From Bacilli bacterium (GTDB lineage Bacteria; Bacillota_I; Bacilli_A; RF39; UBA660), in contig JAFTYN010000059.1 in NCBI GenBank assembly GCA_017461465.1, forward strand, positions 1-5,923: 5,923 nt of DNA, given 5' to 3'. A program made the position numbers and the translations under genes. Below are positions 1 to 4,401 of this stretch, piece after piece. Position 1 is the stretch's first letter. Every line of letters begins with the position of its first letter. The notes below the pieces were generated by a model. It saw only the letters and a list, made by a program, of their open reading frames with translations, was not told the origin of the DNA and made no database searches.

Positions 1-588
1 AGGGCTTATTCTACCCTAGCTAATAATGGTTATAAGGTAGAACCTCATTTAATTGAAAAAGTAGTTGATTCAAATGGAAATATATTATATGAATGTGATG
101 AAGTTAAAGAAGAAATATTAAGTAAAAGTATTGTTTACATAATTAATGATTTATTATCTAATTGTTATGCTAGTAACTTTGTTGATTATAATTATCCTAC
201 TTGCTTAAATATTGCAACAAAATTAACTAATACCTACGCATTAAAAACAGGTAGTACTGATTCTGATTCACTTGTTTTTGGATTTAATCCTAATGTTGTA
301 ATGGGAATTTGGGCTGGATATGATGATAATACTGATATACCTAATAGTATTGGAACAGACATAAAAAATATATGGGCTGATACAGTAGAAACTTATGTTA
401 AAGATATGGATAATACATGGTATGATATGCCAAGTAATATAGTTGGCTCGATAGTTAATCCTATAACCGGAGAATTAGTTACTAGTCCTAGTGATAAACA
501 AGAACTATTTTATTATATAAAAGGAACTGAACCAACATTAGAGTCAAATGAATTAGATGATTTAATCCCAACAATAAAACAAGAGTAA
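1..588 (+). CDS. Class A penicillin-binding protein, C-terminal part (partial at left edge)
   Basis: This is the end of a bifunctional peptidoglycan synthase: the C-terminal part of the transpeptidase (penicillin-binding) domain plus the tail, 195 visible residues open from base 1. The visible part begins with AYSTLANNGY and EPHLIEKV, the region after the SxN motif in class A PBPs. The third active-site motif is KTGS (bases 244-255, residues 82-85), followed by FGFNPNVVMGIWAGYDD, where the family usually reads vGYTPdlvtavWvGYDD. The tail VNPITGELVTSP and FYYIKGTEPT is the usual class A ending. The active-site serine (SxxK), the SxN motif, the glycosyltransferase domain and the N-terminal membrane anchor must lie left of the window. 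Class A PBPs more often read KTGT; KTGS is a conservative variant. The protein acts on the outer face of the membrane, cross-linking glycan strands. The family call is firm; the exact paralogue cannot be decided from this part. Confidence 0.93.
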   Translation, partial: RAYSTLANNGYKVEPHLIEKVVDSNGNILYECDEVKEEILSKSIVYIINDLLSNCYASNFVDYNYPTCLNIATKLTNTYALKTGSTDSDSLVFGFNPNVVMGIWAGYDDNTDIPNSIGTDIKNIWADTVETYVKDMDNTWYDMPSNIVGSIVNPITGELVTSPSDKQELFYYIKGTEPTLESNELDDLIPTIKQE

Positions 589-605
589 AAAAATACTCTT
601 TTTTT
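581..605 (+). terminator. Rho-independent terminator after the PBP gene
   Basis: The perfect 7-bp stem AAGAGTA (581-587) / TACTCTT (594-600) has an A-only loop and runs into a T tract (599-605). Its left arm contains the last codon and two bases of the TAA stop (586-588), so the hairpin is fused to the coding end. Confidence 0.8.
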
Positions 606-606
606 A

Positions 607-635
607 TGTTATTTTTAAAAAGTTTTTGATAAAAT
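607..635 (+). promoter_or_regulatory. Candidate sigma-A-type promoter for pta
   Basis: A TAAAAT -10 box (630-635, 5 of 6 to TATAAT) is preceded by TGA (627-629), giving an extended -10. At 17-bp spacing the -35 position is TGTTAT (607-612), a poor match, so recognition would rest on the extended -10. The expected transcript start is near 641-643, practically on the GGAGG ribosome binding site (642-646). Confidence 0.45.
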
Positions 636-653
636 GAATACGGAGGTTAATTT

Positions 654-1652
654 ATGAATTTTATAGATAAAGTAAAAAATAAAGTAAAGAATAATATTAG
701 AACTATTGTTTTACCTGAAACTGAAGATATTAGAACATTAAAAGCTGCAGAATTAATTGAAAAAGAACAGTTTGTTAAATTAGTTCTAATTGGTAAAGAA
801 GAAGAAATTAATAAACTTGCTAATGAAAATGGTATTAAAGTTACTTCAGAAATTATTGATCCTGAAAATTATGATAAAACTGAAGAATTAGTAAATGAAT
901 ATTATGAACTTAGAAAACATAAAGGTGTTAGTTTAGAAGAAGCTAGAGAAACTCTTTTAAATAATTATTTATATTTTGGATGCATGTTAGTAAAACTTGG
1001 ATATGCTGATGGACAAGTTAGTGGTGCTAGCCATAGTACTGCAGATACGTTAAGACCTGCTCTTCAAATTTTAAAAACTGCTCCAGGTAGTAAAGTTGCA
1101 TCATCTTTCATGCTTATGGATGTTCCTAATTGTGAATTTGGAGAAAATGGTGTTTTTGTTTTCTCTGACTGTGGAATGATTCAAAATCCTTCAAGTGAAG
1201 AACTAGCTGAAATCGGAAAAGCTTCTGCTGAAAGTTTTGGGTTATTAGTTGGTAAAGAAGCAAAAGTTGCTTTCTTATCACATTCTACATTTGGAACTTC
1301 AAAATGCGCTGATGTTGATAAAGTTAACAAAGCTGTTAGTATAGCAAAAGAAAACTACCCTAGTTTAAACTGTGATGGAGAAATTCAATTTGATGCTGCT
1401 ATAGTACCAGAAGTAGCTAAGAAAAAAGCACCTAATTCTAAAGTTGCAGGACAGGCTAATGTATTAATCTTTCCTGATTTAGATGCAGGTAACATTGGTT
1501 ATAAAATGGTAGAACGTTTAGCAAAAGCAGAAGCATATGGCCCTATTACACAAGGTTTATCAAAACCAGTTAATGACTTATCTCGAGGATGTAAGGCTGA
1601 AGATATAGTTGGTGCTGTTGCAATAACTGCATTACAAGTTAAAGATAAATAG
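654..1652 (+). CDS. pta: Phosphate acetyltransferase (phosphotransacetylase)
   Basis: This cytoplasmic enzyme interconverts acetyl-CoA plus phosphate with acetyl phosphate plus CoA. With acetate kinase, which is not in this window, it forms the acetate/ATP-yielding pathway. The 332 residues match the short single-domain Pta form of Gram-positives (about 325-335). Family landmarks run along the whole length: IVLPETEDIRTLKAA near residue 18, YADGQVSGASHSTADTLRPA at 117-136, CDGEIQFDAAIVPEVA at 240-255, VLIFPDLDAGNIGYKMVER at 270-288 and GPITQGLSKPVNDLSRGC at 296-313. The start at 654 is set by a strong GGAGG (642-646) seven bases upstream. It appears monocistronic, with a terminator on each side. 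Related phosphate butyryltransferases share the fold, but the length and C-terminal motifs favour Pta. Confidence 0.96.
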   Translation: MNFIDKVKNKVKNNIRTIVLPETEDIRTLKAAELIEKEQFVKLVLIGKEEEINKLANENGIKVTSEIIDPENYDKTEELVNEYYELRKHKGVSLEEARETLLNNYLYFGCMLVKLGYADGQVSGASHSTADTLRPALQILKTAPGSKVASSFMLMDVPNCEFGENGVFVFSDCGMIQNPSSEELAEIGKASAESFGLLVGKEAKVAFLSHSTFGTSKCADVDKVNKAVSIAKENYPSLNCDGEIQFDAAIVPEVAKKKAPNSKVAGQANVLIFPDLDAGNIGYKMVERLAKAEAYGPITQGLSKPVNDLSRGCKAEDIVGAVAITALQVKDK

Positions 1653-1669
1653 AAATATTTATCTTTTTT
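1641..1669 (+). terminator. Rho-independent terminator of pta
   Basis: The perfect 10-bp stem AAAGATAAAT (1641-1650) / ATTTATCTTT (1657-1666) has a 6-nt loop and continues into six T (1664-1669). The left arm covers the last three codons of pta and the first base of its TAG stop. The stem is AT-rich and therefore only moderately stable. Confidence 0.75.
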
Positions 1670-1670
1670 A

Positions 1671-1701
1671 TTGCATGATAACATCTTACTATAAATATAA
1701 T
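1671..1701 (+). promoter_or_regulatory. Candidate promoter for gerQ
   Basis: A perfect TATAAT (1696-1701) lies 19 bp after TTGCAT (1671-1676), a weak and widely spaced -35. GerQ is made in the mother cell in Bacillus. The octamer AATATAAT (1694-1701) also resembles the sigma-E -10 (CATAYAHT), but no good sigma-E -35 sits at the right distance, so the sigma factor is undecided. Confidence 0.4.
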
Positions 1702-1720
1702 TTATAGAAAGGATGATATT

Positions 1721-2086
1721 ATGAATAATAATTATAATAATGCTATTTTCCCAGGTAGTCCTCTTTATAGTGGAAATACACAAGTGCCAAATCAACAAAG
1801 TGTTCCACCATATAATTATGATTTACCAATGGAACAATCATATATTGAAAATATTTTAAGATTAAATAAAGGTAAGAAAGTAAAAGTTTACGCATCTTTT
1901 CCAGATGCATCAAATGAAAACAAAGACAAAATATTTATAGGTATTATTGAACAATCAGGAAGAGACCACTTAATACTTAGTAATCCCTCTACTGGTAAAT
2001 GGAATTTAATTCTTATGATTTATGTTAATTATATTGAGTTTGACGAAAAAATTAATTATAGTCCAGAATTTATACCTAATAATTGA
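1721..2086 (+). CDS. gerQ: Spore coat protein GerQ
   Basis: GerQ is an inner-coat protein of endospores. In Bacillus it is needed to localise the cortex hydrolase CwlJ during germination. The 121-residue product has two parts. Residues 1-40 are a disordered, Asn/Pro/Gln/Tyr-rich leader. Residues 38-115 are the conserved domain, with QSYIENILRLNKGKKVKVY, IFIGIIEQSGRDHLILSNP and TGKWNLILMIYVNYIEFDE matching the GerQ core (family: SYIENILRLNrGK, GxIExAGRDHiilSdp, YLlLxIYLDYvtFdE). It is shorter than the 181-residue B. subtilis protein because the N-terminal region is reduced. That region has no lysine at all (first Lys is residue 50), unlike B. subtilis, where Lys 2, 4 and 5 are transglutaminase cross-linking sites. 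The start is supported by AAAGGAT at 1708-1714. No cwlJ gene is adjacent in the window. Confidence 0.92.
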   Translation: MNNNYNNAIFPGSPLYSGNTQVPNQQSVPPYNYDLPMEQSYIENILRLNKGKKVKVYASFPDASNENKDKIFIGIIEQSGRDHLILSNPSTGKWNLILMIYVNYIEFDEKINYSPEFIPNN

Positions 2087-2111
2087 AAAAAAAATAACTA
2101 TTTGTTATAAT
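2083..2111 (+). promoter_or_regulatory. Strong sigma-A-type promoter for the lemA-family gene
   Basis: TTGAAA (2083-2088), a 17-bp spacer and TATAAT (2106-2111) with an extended TG at 2103-2104 form a near-consensus vegetative promoter. The -35 box overlaps the gerQ stop codon TGA (2084-2086). The spacer begins with a run of A. The start codon is only 17 bases past the -10 box. Confidence 0.75.
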
Positions 2112-2128
2112 TAGTATGGTGATAGTAT

Positions 2129-2656
2129 ATGGAATATATAATGACAATAATATTTATCGTTGTAATAATTTGTATCATCATGATTTGGTACATTACAACA
2201 TTTAATAGATATCAAAGTTATATTATAAGAATTAATGAAGCTGAAGCTAATATAGATTCAATATTAAGAAAAAGATATGACTTGCTTAATAAATCTAGAG
2301 GTGTTATAAAATCTAATACAGAAGAAAAGAAAGTTTTAGAAGAATTAGCGGGACTAAGGTCTAAAAAGCTTACTAACTTTGAACTTGATAGAAAAATATA
2401 TGATGCAATTAACGAATTTAATCATTATAAAGAAGAATATAAAGATTTAAAAAAATGTGAAGGTTTTATGAAAATAGAACTTGGTATCAATGAAACTGAG
2501 GCTGAAATTGAAGCACTTAGAAAATATTATAATGATACTATAACTGATTATAATAAGATGGTTAAATCATTTCCATCAAATATTGTTGGAGCATTTTCTC
2601 ATTTTAAAACTAAAAATTATTTTGATGGGAAAGCTACTAAAGAATTTAAATTATAA
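2129..2656 (+). CDS. LemA family membrane protein
   Basis: LemA proteins are membrane-anchored helical-bundle proteins of poorly defined role, widespread in bacteria. The 175 residues fit the family (about 180-190). Residues 5-23 form one hydrophobic helix (MTIIFIVVIICIIMIWYIT). The LemA domain follows: RINEAEANIDSILRKRYDLL at 34-53 (family: v.eawsdIdvqLkRRyDLiPnLv), the FMKIELGINETEAEIEALRKYYNDTITDYN stretch at 113-142 (family: f..Lq.eL.etEn.Ia.aRryYNdaV.eyN), then FPSNIVGAFSHFKTKNYF at 148-165, the usual C-terminal signature. The central region between the first and second helices is shorter and more divergent than usual, lacking the common NLV...GYA stretch. The start at 2129 is supported by GGTGA (2118-2122); Met5 is a possible alternative. 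It has its own promoter and converges on divIC. Confidence 0.9.
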   Translation: MEYIMTIIFIVVIICIIMIWYITTFNRYQSYIIRINEAEANIDSILRKRYDLLNKSRGVIKSNTEEKKVLEELAGLRSKKLTNFELDRKIYDAINEFNHYKEEYKDLKKCEGFMKIELGINETEAEIEALRKYYNDTITDYNKMVKSFPSNIVGAFSHFKTKNYFDGKATKEFKL

Positions 2657-2682
2657 AAAAAGAGCAATTACTTGCTCTTTTT
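2657..2682. terminator. Bidirectional terminator between lemA and divIC
   Basis: A perfect 11-bp stem, AAAAAGAGCAA (2657-2667) / TTGCTCTTTTT (2672-2682), has a TTAC loop. T tracts follow on both strands because the arms begin and end in A/T runs. The lemA stop (2654-2656) abuts it, and the divIC stop (2668-2670, minus strand) lies in the loop, so one hairpin serves both converging genes. Confidence 0.88.
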
Positions 2683-3096
2683 ATTTTTTACTATTTTTAT
2701 TATAACAGCTATTAATAATACTATTAGAATAGAAATTGTAATGCCCATAATGTAATATATTTTATCATTAGTATTATCTGATTCCTTAACTTCTTCTTTT
2801 TTATCCTCTATTTTTATTACATACTCGCCTTCCATACTATATAAATAGTTTTCTCTTGCATATTTTGCTATATACTCAGGATCTTTAAGTTTAACTATTT
2901 CACTACTTAATTCTCTTTCTTCTGTTTGAAGATTTTTTAATTCACTTTCTAATTTTTGTTCTTCTAATTTAAGTTGGTGAATTTGATATGCATATGAAAA
3001 GATAGTAAAAATACAAAATATTACTATGCCTAATAATATCGGACCTAAAAATGTCAATCTTCGCTTTACACTTTTACTAACTCTTTTTTTAGCCAT
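2668..3096 (-). CDS. divIC: Septum formation initiator DivIC/FtsB family, with extra C-terminal membrane helix
   Basis: DivIC is an essential bitopic division protein that works with FtsL and DivIB at the septum to activate septal wall synthesis. The 142 residues show, in order: a basic cytoplasmic tail (1-13, rich in K/R), a membrane helix (about 14-36), a leucine/glutamate coiled coil (about 39-70), and the conserved LKDPEYIAKYARENYLYSMEGE segment (70-91), where the family reads L.d.dYieeiAR..y.l.kpGE. The family normally ends soon afterwards. Here an acidic linker (97-112) is followed by a second strongly hydrophobic helix (about 113-136) and a basic end, KIVKNKKSK. That would give both termini a cytoplasmic location, which is unusual for DivIC. 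The start has AGGAAGGTGA just upstream. The position after yabP-yabQ matches Bacillus and supports the name. Confidence 0.88.
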   Translation of the reverse strand: MAKKRVSKSVKRRLTFLGPILLGIVIFCIFTIFSYAYQIHQLKLEEQKLESELKNLQTEERELSSEIVKLKDPEYIAKYARENYLYSMEGEYVIKIEDKKEEVKESDNTNDKIYYIMGITISILIVLLIAVIIKIVKNKKSK

Positions 3097-3121
3097 ATCT
3101 TCACCTTCCTATTCTTTATTT

Positions 3122-3150
3122 AGTATATCATTTTTTAATTTTATTAACAA
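3122..3150 (-). promoter_or_regulatory. Internal sigma-A-type promoter for divIC
   Basis: On the minus strand, TTGTTA (3150-3145), exactly 17 bp of spacer and TATACT (3127-3122) with an extended TGA (3130-3128) form a good vegetative promoter. The extended TGA is the yabQ stop codon itself. It would let divIC be expressed in growing cells independently of the sporulation genes yabPQ. The start codon is 25 bases past the -10 box. Confidence 0.6.
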
Positions 3151-3400
3151 TAACATTTTCTATAATTACTCCGAGCACTATACATAAAAAACTATAATAG
3201 TGTAAAATGCCATTATTTATATTTTGTAAAATATAAAAATATAGAAAAGTATTAAAAAGCATGAAAAATATAGTAAAAAGAGAATTATATAGTAGTGATT
3301 TACTCTTCATATATTTACAGTTTACATCTAACATAAAACTAAAGTATACACCAAATAAAAAAGAAAATAGAATAAGCTTTATTTGAATATATAAATTCAT
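3128..3400 (-). CDS. yabQ: Spore cortex biosynthesis protein YabQ (short form)
   Basis: YabQ is a polytopic membrane protein of the outer forespore membrane, needed for cortex formation in Bacillus. The 90 residues contain three hydrophobic helices (about 5-24, 41-58, 68-84). The pattern is typical of the YabQ N-terminal domain: FLFGVYFSFMLD at 14-25 (family: G..lG..fD.yr), then IFFMLFNTFLYFYILQNINNGILHYYSFLCIVLG at 44-77 (family: D.lfWi.....f..L...N.GelR.Y.fla...G). The length is under half that of B. subtilis YabQ (about 211), ending after the third helix, so the C-terminal helix and tail are missing. It starts two bases after the yabP stop and has no clear Shine-Dalgarno, suggesting translational coupling to yabP. 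Sequence signals are weak in an AT-rich membrane protein; the yabP-yabQ-divIC order is much of the support. Confidence 0.78.
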   Translation of the reverse strand: MNLYIQIKLILFSFLFGVYFSFMLDVNCKYMKSKSLLYNSLFTIFFMLFNTFLYFYILQNINNGILHYYSFLCIVLGVIIENVIVNKIKK

Positions 3401-3402
3401 AT

Positions 3403-3690
3403 TTATTTAAATAATTTATTAAACATGCTTTCTTCTTTTTCTTTTTTATTTGCATCTAAATAATTTAAACTATTAATTTTCCCTTTTATAGAGACATTCC
3501 CCTGATAAGTATCTAGTTTTATTATTTCTAGATCACTACCCTTTATTATTAAAAATCCCATTGCTGTTTCTAGCAAGAATTCTTCTTCATCAAAACTTTC
3601 GATTTTTTTTACTCCTGATATAACAATATTTTTTCGCTCATTTATTGTTATATTATGATTATAATTCGATATTATATCAGTCTTATCCAT
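3403..3690 (-). CDS. yabP: Sporulation protein YabP
   Basis: YabP is a small sporulation protein required for spore cortex assembly; it belongs to the YabP/YqfC family. The 95-residue product (B. subtilis: 100) carries the family core: NHNITINERKNIVISGVKKI at 11-30, ESFDEEEFLLETAMGFLIIKG at 31-51 (family: v.sfdeeeFlleT..G.l.I.G), LDTYQGNVSIKGKINSLNY at 59-77 and a FNKLFK end. The frame is open for 19 more codons upstream to an ATG at 3747, but the chosen start at 3690 has AGGTGAT directly before it, begins where homologues begin, and the upstream stretch is occupied by a promoter and a terminator tail. It heads a yabP-yabQ pair with a 2-base gap. Sporulation-specific control (sigma-E in Bacillus) is expected. 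Confidence 0.9.
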   Translation of the reverse strand: MDKTDIISNYNHNITINERKNIVISGVKKIESFDEEEFLLETAMGFLIIKGSDLEIIKLDTYQGNVSIKGKINSLNYLDANKKEKEESMFNKLFK

Positions 3691-3705
3691 ATTATCACCT
3701 AATAA

Positions 3706-3733
3706 ATTATATTCATATAGTTTAATAATATGA
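3706..3733 (-). promoter_or_regulatory. Candidate yabP promoter (sigma-E-like or sigma-A-like)
   Basis: Two readings overlap on the minus strand. As sigma-E, TCATATT (3733-3727) fits KMATATT fully, and AATATAAT (3713-3706) fits CATAYAHT at 7 of 8, with a 13-bp gap that is about one base short. As sigma-A, TTCATA (3734-3729), a 17-bp spacer and TATAAT (3711-3706) fit at 4 of 6 and 6 of 6. The known role of yabP favours sigma-E. It begins right after the spoVG terminator T tract. Confidence 0.5.
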
Positions 3734-3736
3734 ATA
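3710..3736. repeat. 9-bp perfect inverted repeat inside the yabP promoter
   Basis: TATTCATAT (3710-3718) and ATATGAATA (3728-3736) are perfect reverse complements, 9 nt apart, covering the region from the -35 to the -10 of yabP. The layout fits a dimeric regulator's operator. In such AT-rich DNA, inverted repeats of this size also arise by chance. Confidence 0.4.
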
Positions 3737-3760
3737 AAAAAACTCATAACGAGTATGAGT
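3736..3760 (-). terminator. Rho-independent terminator of spoVG
   Basis: On the minus strand, the perfect 7-bp stem ACTCATA (3760-3754) / TATGAGT (3748-3742) has a CTCGT loop and is followed by seven T (3742-3736). It begins one base after the spoVG TAA stop (3764-3762) and insulates yabP from spoVG. Confidence 0.8.
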
Positions 3761-3761
3761 C

Positions 3762-4019
3762 TTAATCTTCTTTTTTATATGCTTCTAAAATTGCATCTTC
3801 AAAATCTTTTCTAGTTTCTGGATTTATTGGGTGAACTATATCACGATATCCTCCAGTAGCTGTTTTACGACTTGGCATTGCGATAAATAAACCATTGTCT
3901 CCTTCGATTATGCGAATATCATGAATAGCAAAGCAATCATCTAATAGGACAGATGCTATTCCTTTCATTCTTGAATCTTCTTTTTCAACTTTGCGTACAT
4001 TAACTGATGTAATTTTCAA
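3762..4019 (-). CDS. spoVG: SpoVG, septation and gene-regulation protein
   Basis: SpoVG is a small conserved nucleic-acid-binding regulator that affects asymmetric septation, sporulation and, in pathogens, virulence factor expression. The 85-residue product aligns throughout: KITSVNVRKVEKEDSRMKG at 2-20, IASVLLDDCFAIHDIRIIEG at 21-40, NGLFIAMPSRKT at 42-53 and YRDIVHPINPETR at 58-70, compared with the family hallmarks ViHdIRvIdG, GLFvAMPsrk and fRDIaHPin. It is slightly shorter than the 97-residue B. subtilis protein, with a trimmed C-terminal tail. The start codon is TTG (4019-4017), chosen because AGGAG (4032-4028) lies eight bases upstream and the N-terminus matches homologues; no ATG is available nearby. 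It lies downstream of veg and has its own candidate promoter and terminator. Confidence 0.95.
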   Translation of the reverse strand: MKITSVNVRKVEKEDSRMKGIASVLLDDCFAIHDIRIIEGDNGLFIAMPSRKTATGGYRDIVHPINPETRKDFEDAILEAYKKED

Positions 4020-4036
4020 GTATATCTCTCCTCTCG

Positions 4037-4065
4037 ATTATATTACAATTTTATTGTATAACATT
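4037..4065 (-). promoter_or_regulatory. Candidate spoVG promoter
   Basis: A perfect TATAAT (4042-4037, minus strand) lies 17 bases before the TTG start; the -35 position at 17-bp spacing (AATGTT, 4065-4060) is a poor match. The sigma-H boxes that drive spoVG in B. subtilis are not evident. Transcript start would fall beside the AGGAG site. Confidence 0.45.
4044..4058. repeat. Short palindrome in the spoVG promoter spacer
   Basis: On the minus strand, TACAAT-AAA-ATTGTA (4058-4044) is a perfect 6-bp inverted repeat with a 3-nt centre, located between the -35 and -10 positions of spoVG. This placement suits a repressor operator, but the match to a known box is not clear. Confidence 0.3.
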
Positions 4066-4108
4066 AAAATCTAAAAAGCAATAATTTTTTATTTCACTTT
4101 ACACAGGC

Positions 4109-4327
4109 TTATTTATAATAGACTTTTATTGTATTTGTAATAATATCACTGTAGGTAAAAGATTTTACTTCATTAGTATTTAGTACCTCCACCACAAAAA
4201 CATAATTGTATATTTCCTTTATTTTAGCATTATACTTTTCTATTTTATTTCTTCCTAAATTATATCTTATAAAAACTTCTTTTCCTAAATTTGATTCAAT
4301 CTTTTCTCTAATAACATTTATATTCAT
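4109..4327 (-). CDS. veg: Veg family protein
   Basis: Veg is a small, highly expressed cytoplasmic protein conserved in Firmicutes. In B. subtilis it stimulates biofilm formation by opposing the SinR repressor; in organisms without SinR its role is unknown. The 72 residues fit the family (about 80-86 in Bacillus). IREKIESNLGKEVFIRYNLGRNK at 6-28 matches the family's Ik..l....Gk.v.lkan.GRkk, AKIKEIYNYVFVVEV at 34-48 matches G.i...YpsVFvv.l, and FTYSDIITNTIKV at 57-69 matches sYsDvLT.tV.l. A G-rich ribosome site (GGGGGA) lies just upstream of the ATG. Only a weak -10-like TATATC (4350-4345) is seen ahead of it, directly after the preceding terminator. No clear terminator follows, so transcription may continue into spoVG 89 bases downstream. 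Confidence 0.88.
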   Translation of the reverse strand: MNINVIREKIESNLGKEVFIRYNLGRNKIEKYNAKIKEIYNYVFVVEVLNTNEVKSFTYSDIITNTIKVYYK

Positions 4328-4374
4328 ATATCCCCCAGTATTAAGATATATGAAATAAATAATAAATTTATAAC

Positions 4375-4401
4375 AAAAAAAGTATTATTACTAATACTTT
4401 T
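4375..4401 (-). terminator. Rho-independent terminator ending the ftsX operon
   Basis: On the minus strand, the perfect 10-bp stem AAAAGTATTA (4401-4392) / TAATACTTTT (4387-4378) has a GTAA loop and runs into seven T (4381-4375). It overlaps the TAA stop of the small gene before it (4402-4400) by two bases. Confidence 0.8.

Noticed and set aside
301..588. Separate 95-residue gene starting at the ATG at 301
   Set aside because: The frame is open to base 1 and the upstream residues carry class A PBP motifs including KTGS, so this ATG is internal to a larger gene.
1499..1798. Minus-strand open frame of 99 codons across the end of pta
   Set aside because: It is antisense to conserved Pta and GerQ coding sequence and crosses the pta terminator; its composition is that of a shadow frame.
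2094..2108. Hairpin ATAAC-TATTT-GTTAT after gerQ as a terminator
   Set aside because: The stem is only 5 bp, AT-rich, and no T tract follows; the bases are better explained as part of the lemA promoter spacer and -10.
3691..3747. N-terminal extension of YabP by 19 residues to an upstream ATG
   Set aside because: The extension has no homology to YabP and no ribosome site. It overlaps the terminator tail of spoVG and a promoter, while the ATG at 3690 has a good AGGTGAT directly upstream.
4066..4108. Terminator after veg
   Set aside because: Only a weak AATAA/TTATT pairing and scattered T runs are present; no stable stem precedes a T tract.
4109..4350. A firm promoter for veg
   Set aside because: Only a 4-of-6 TATATC at 4350-4345 is found, with no acceptable -35 at normal spacing; TTGTTA at 4376-4371 is 20 bp away and inside the preceding terminator tail.
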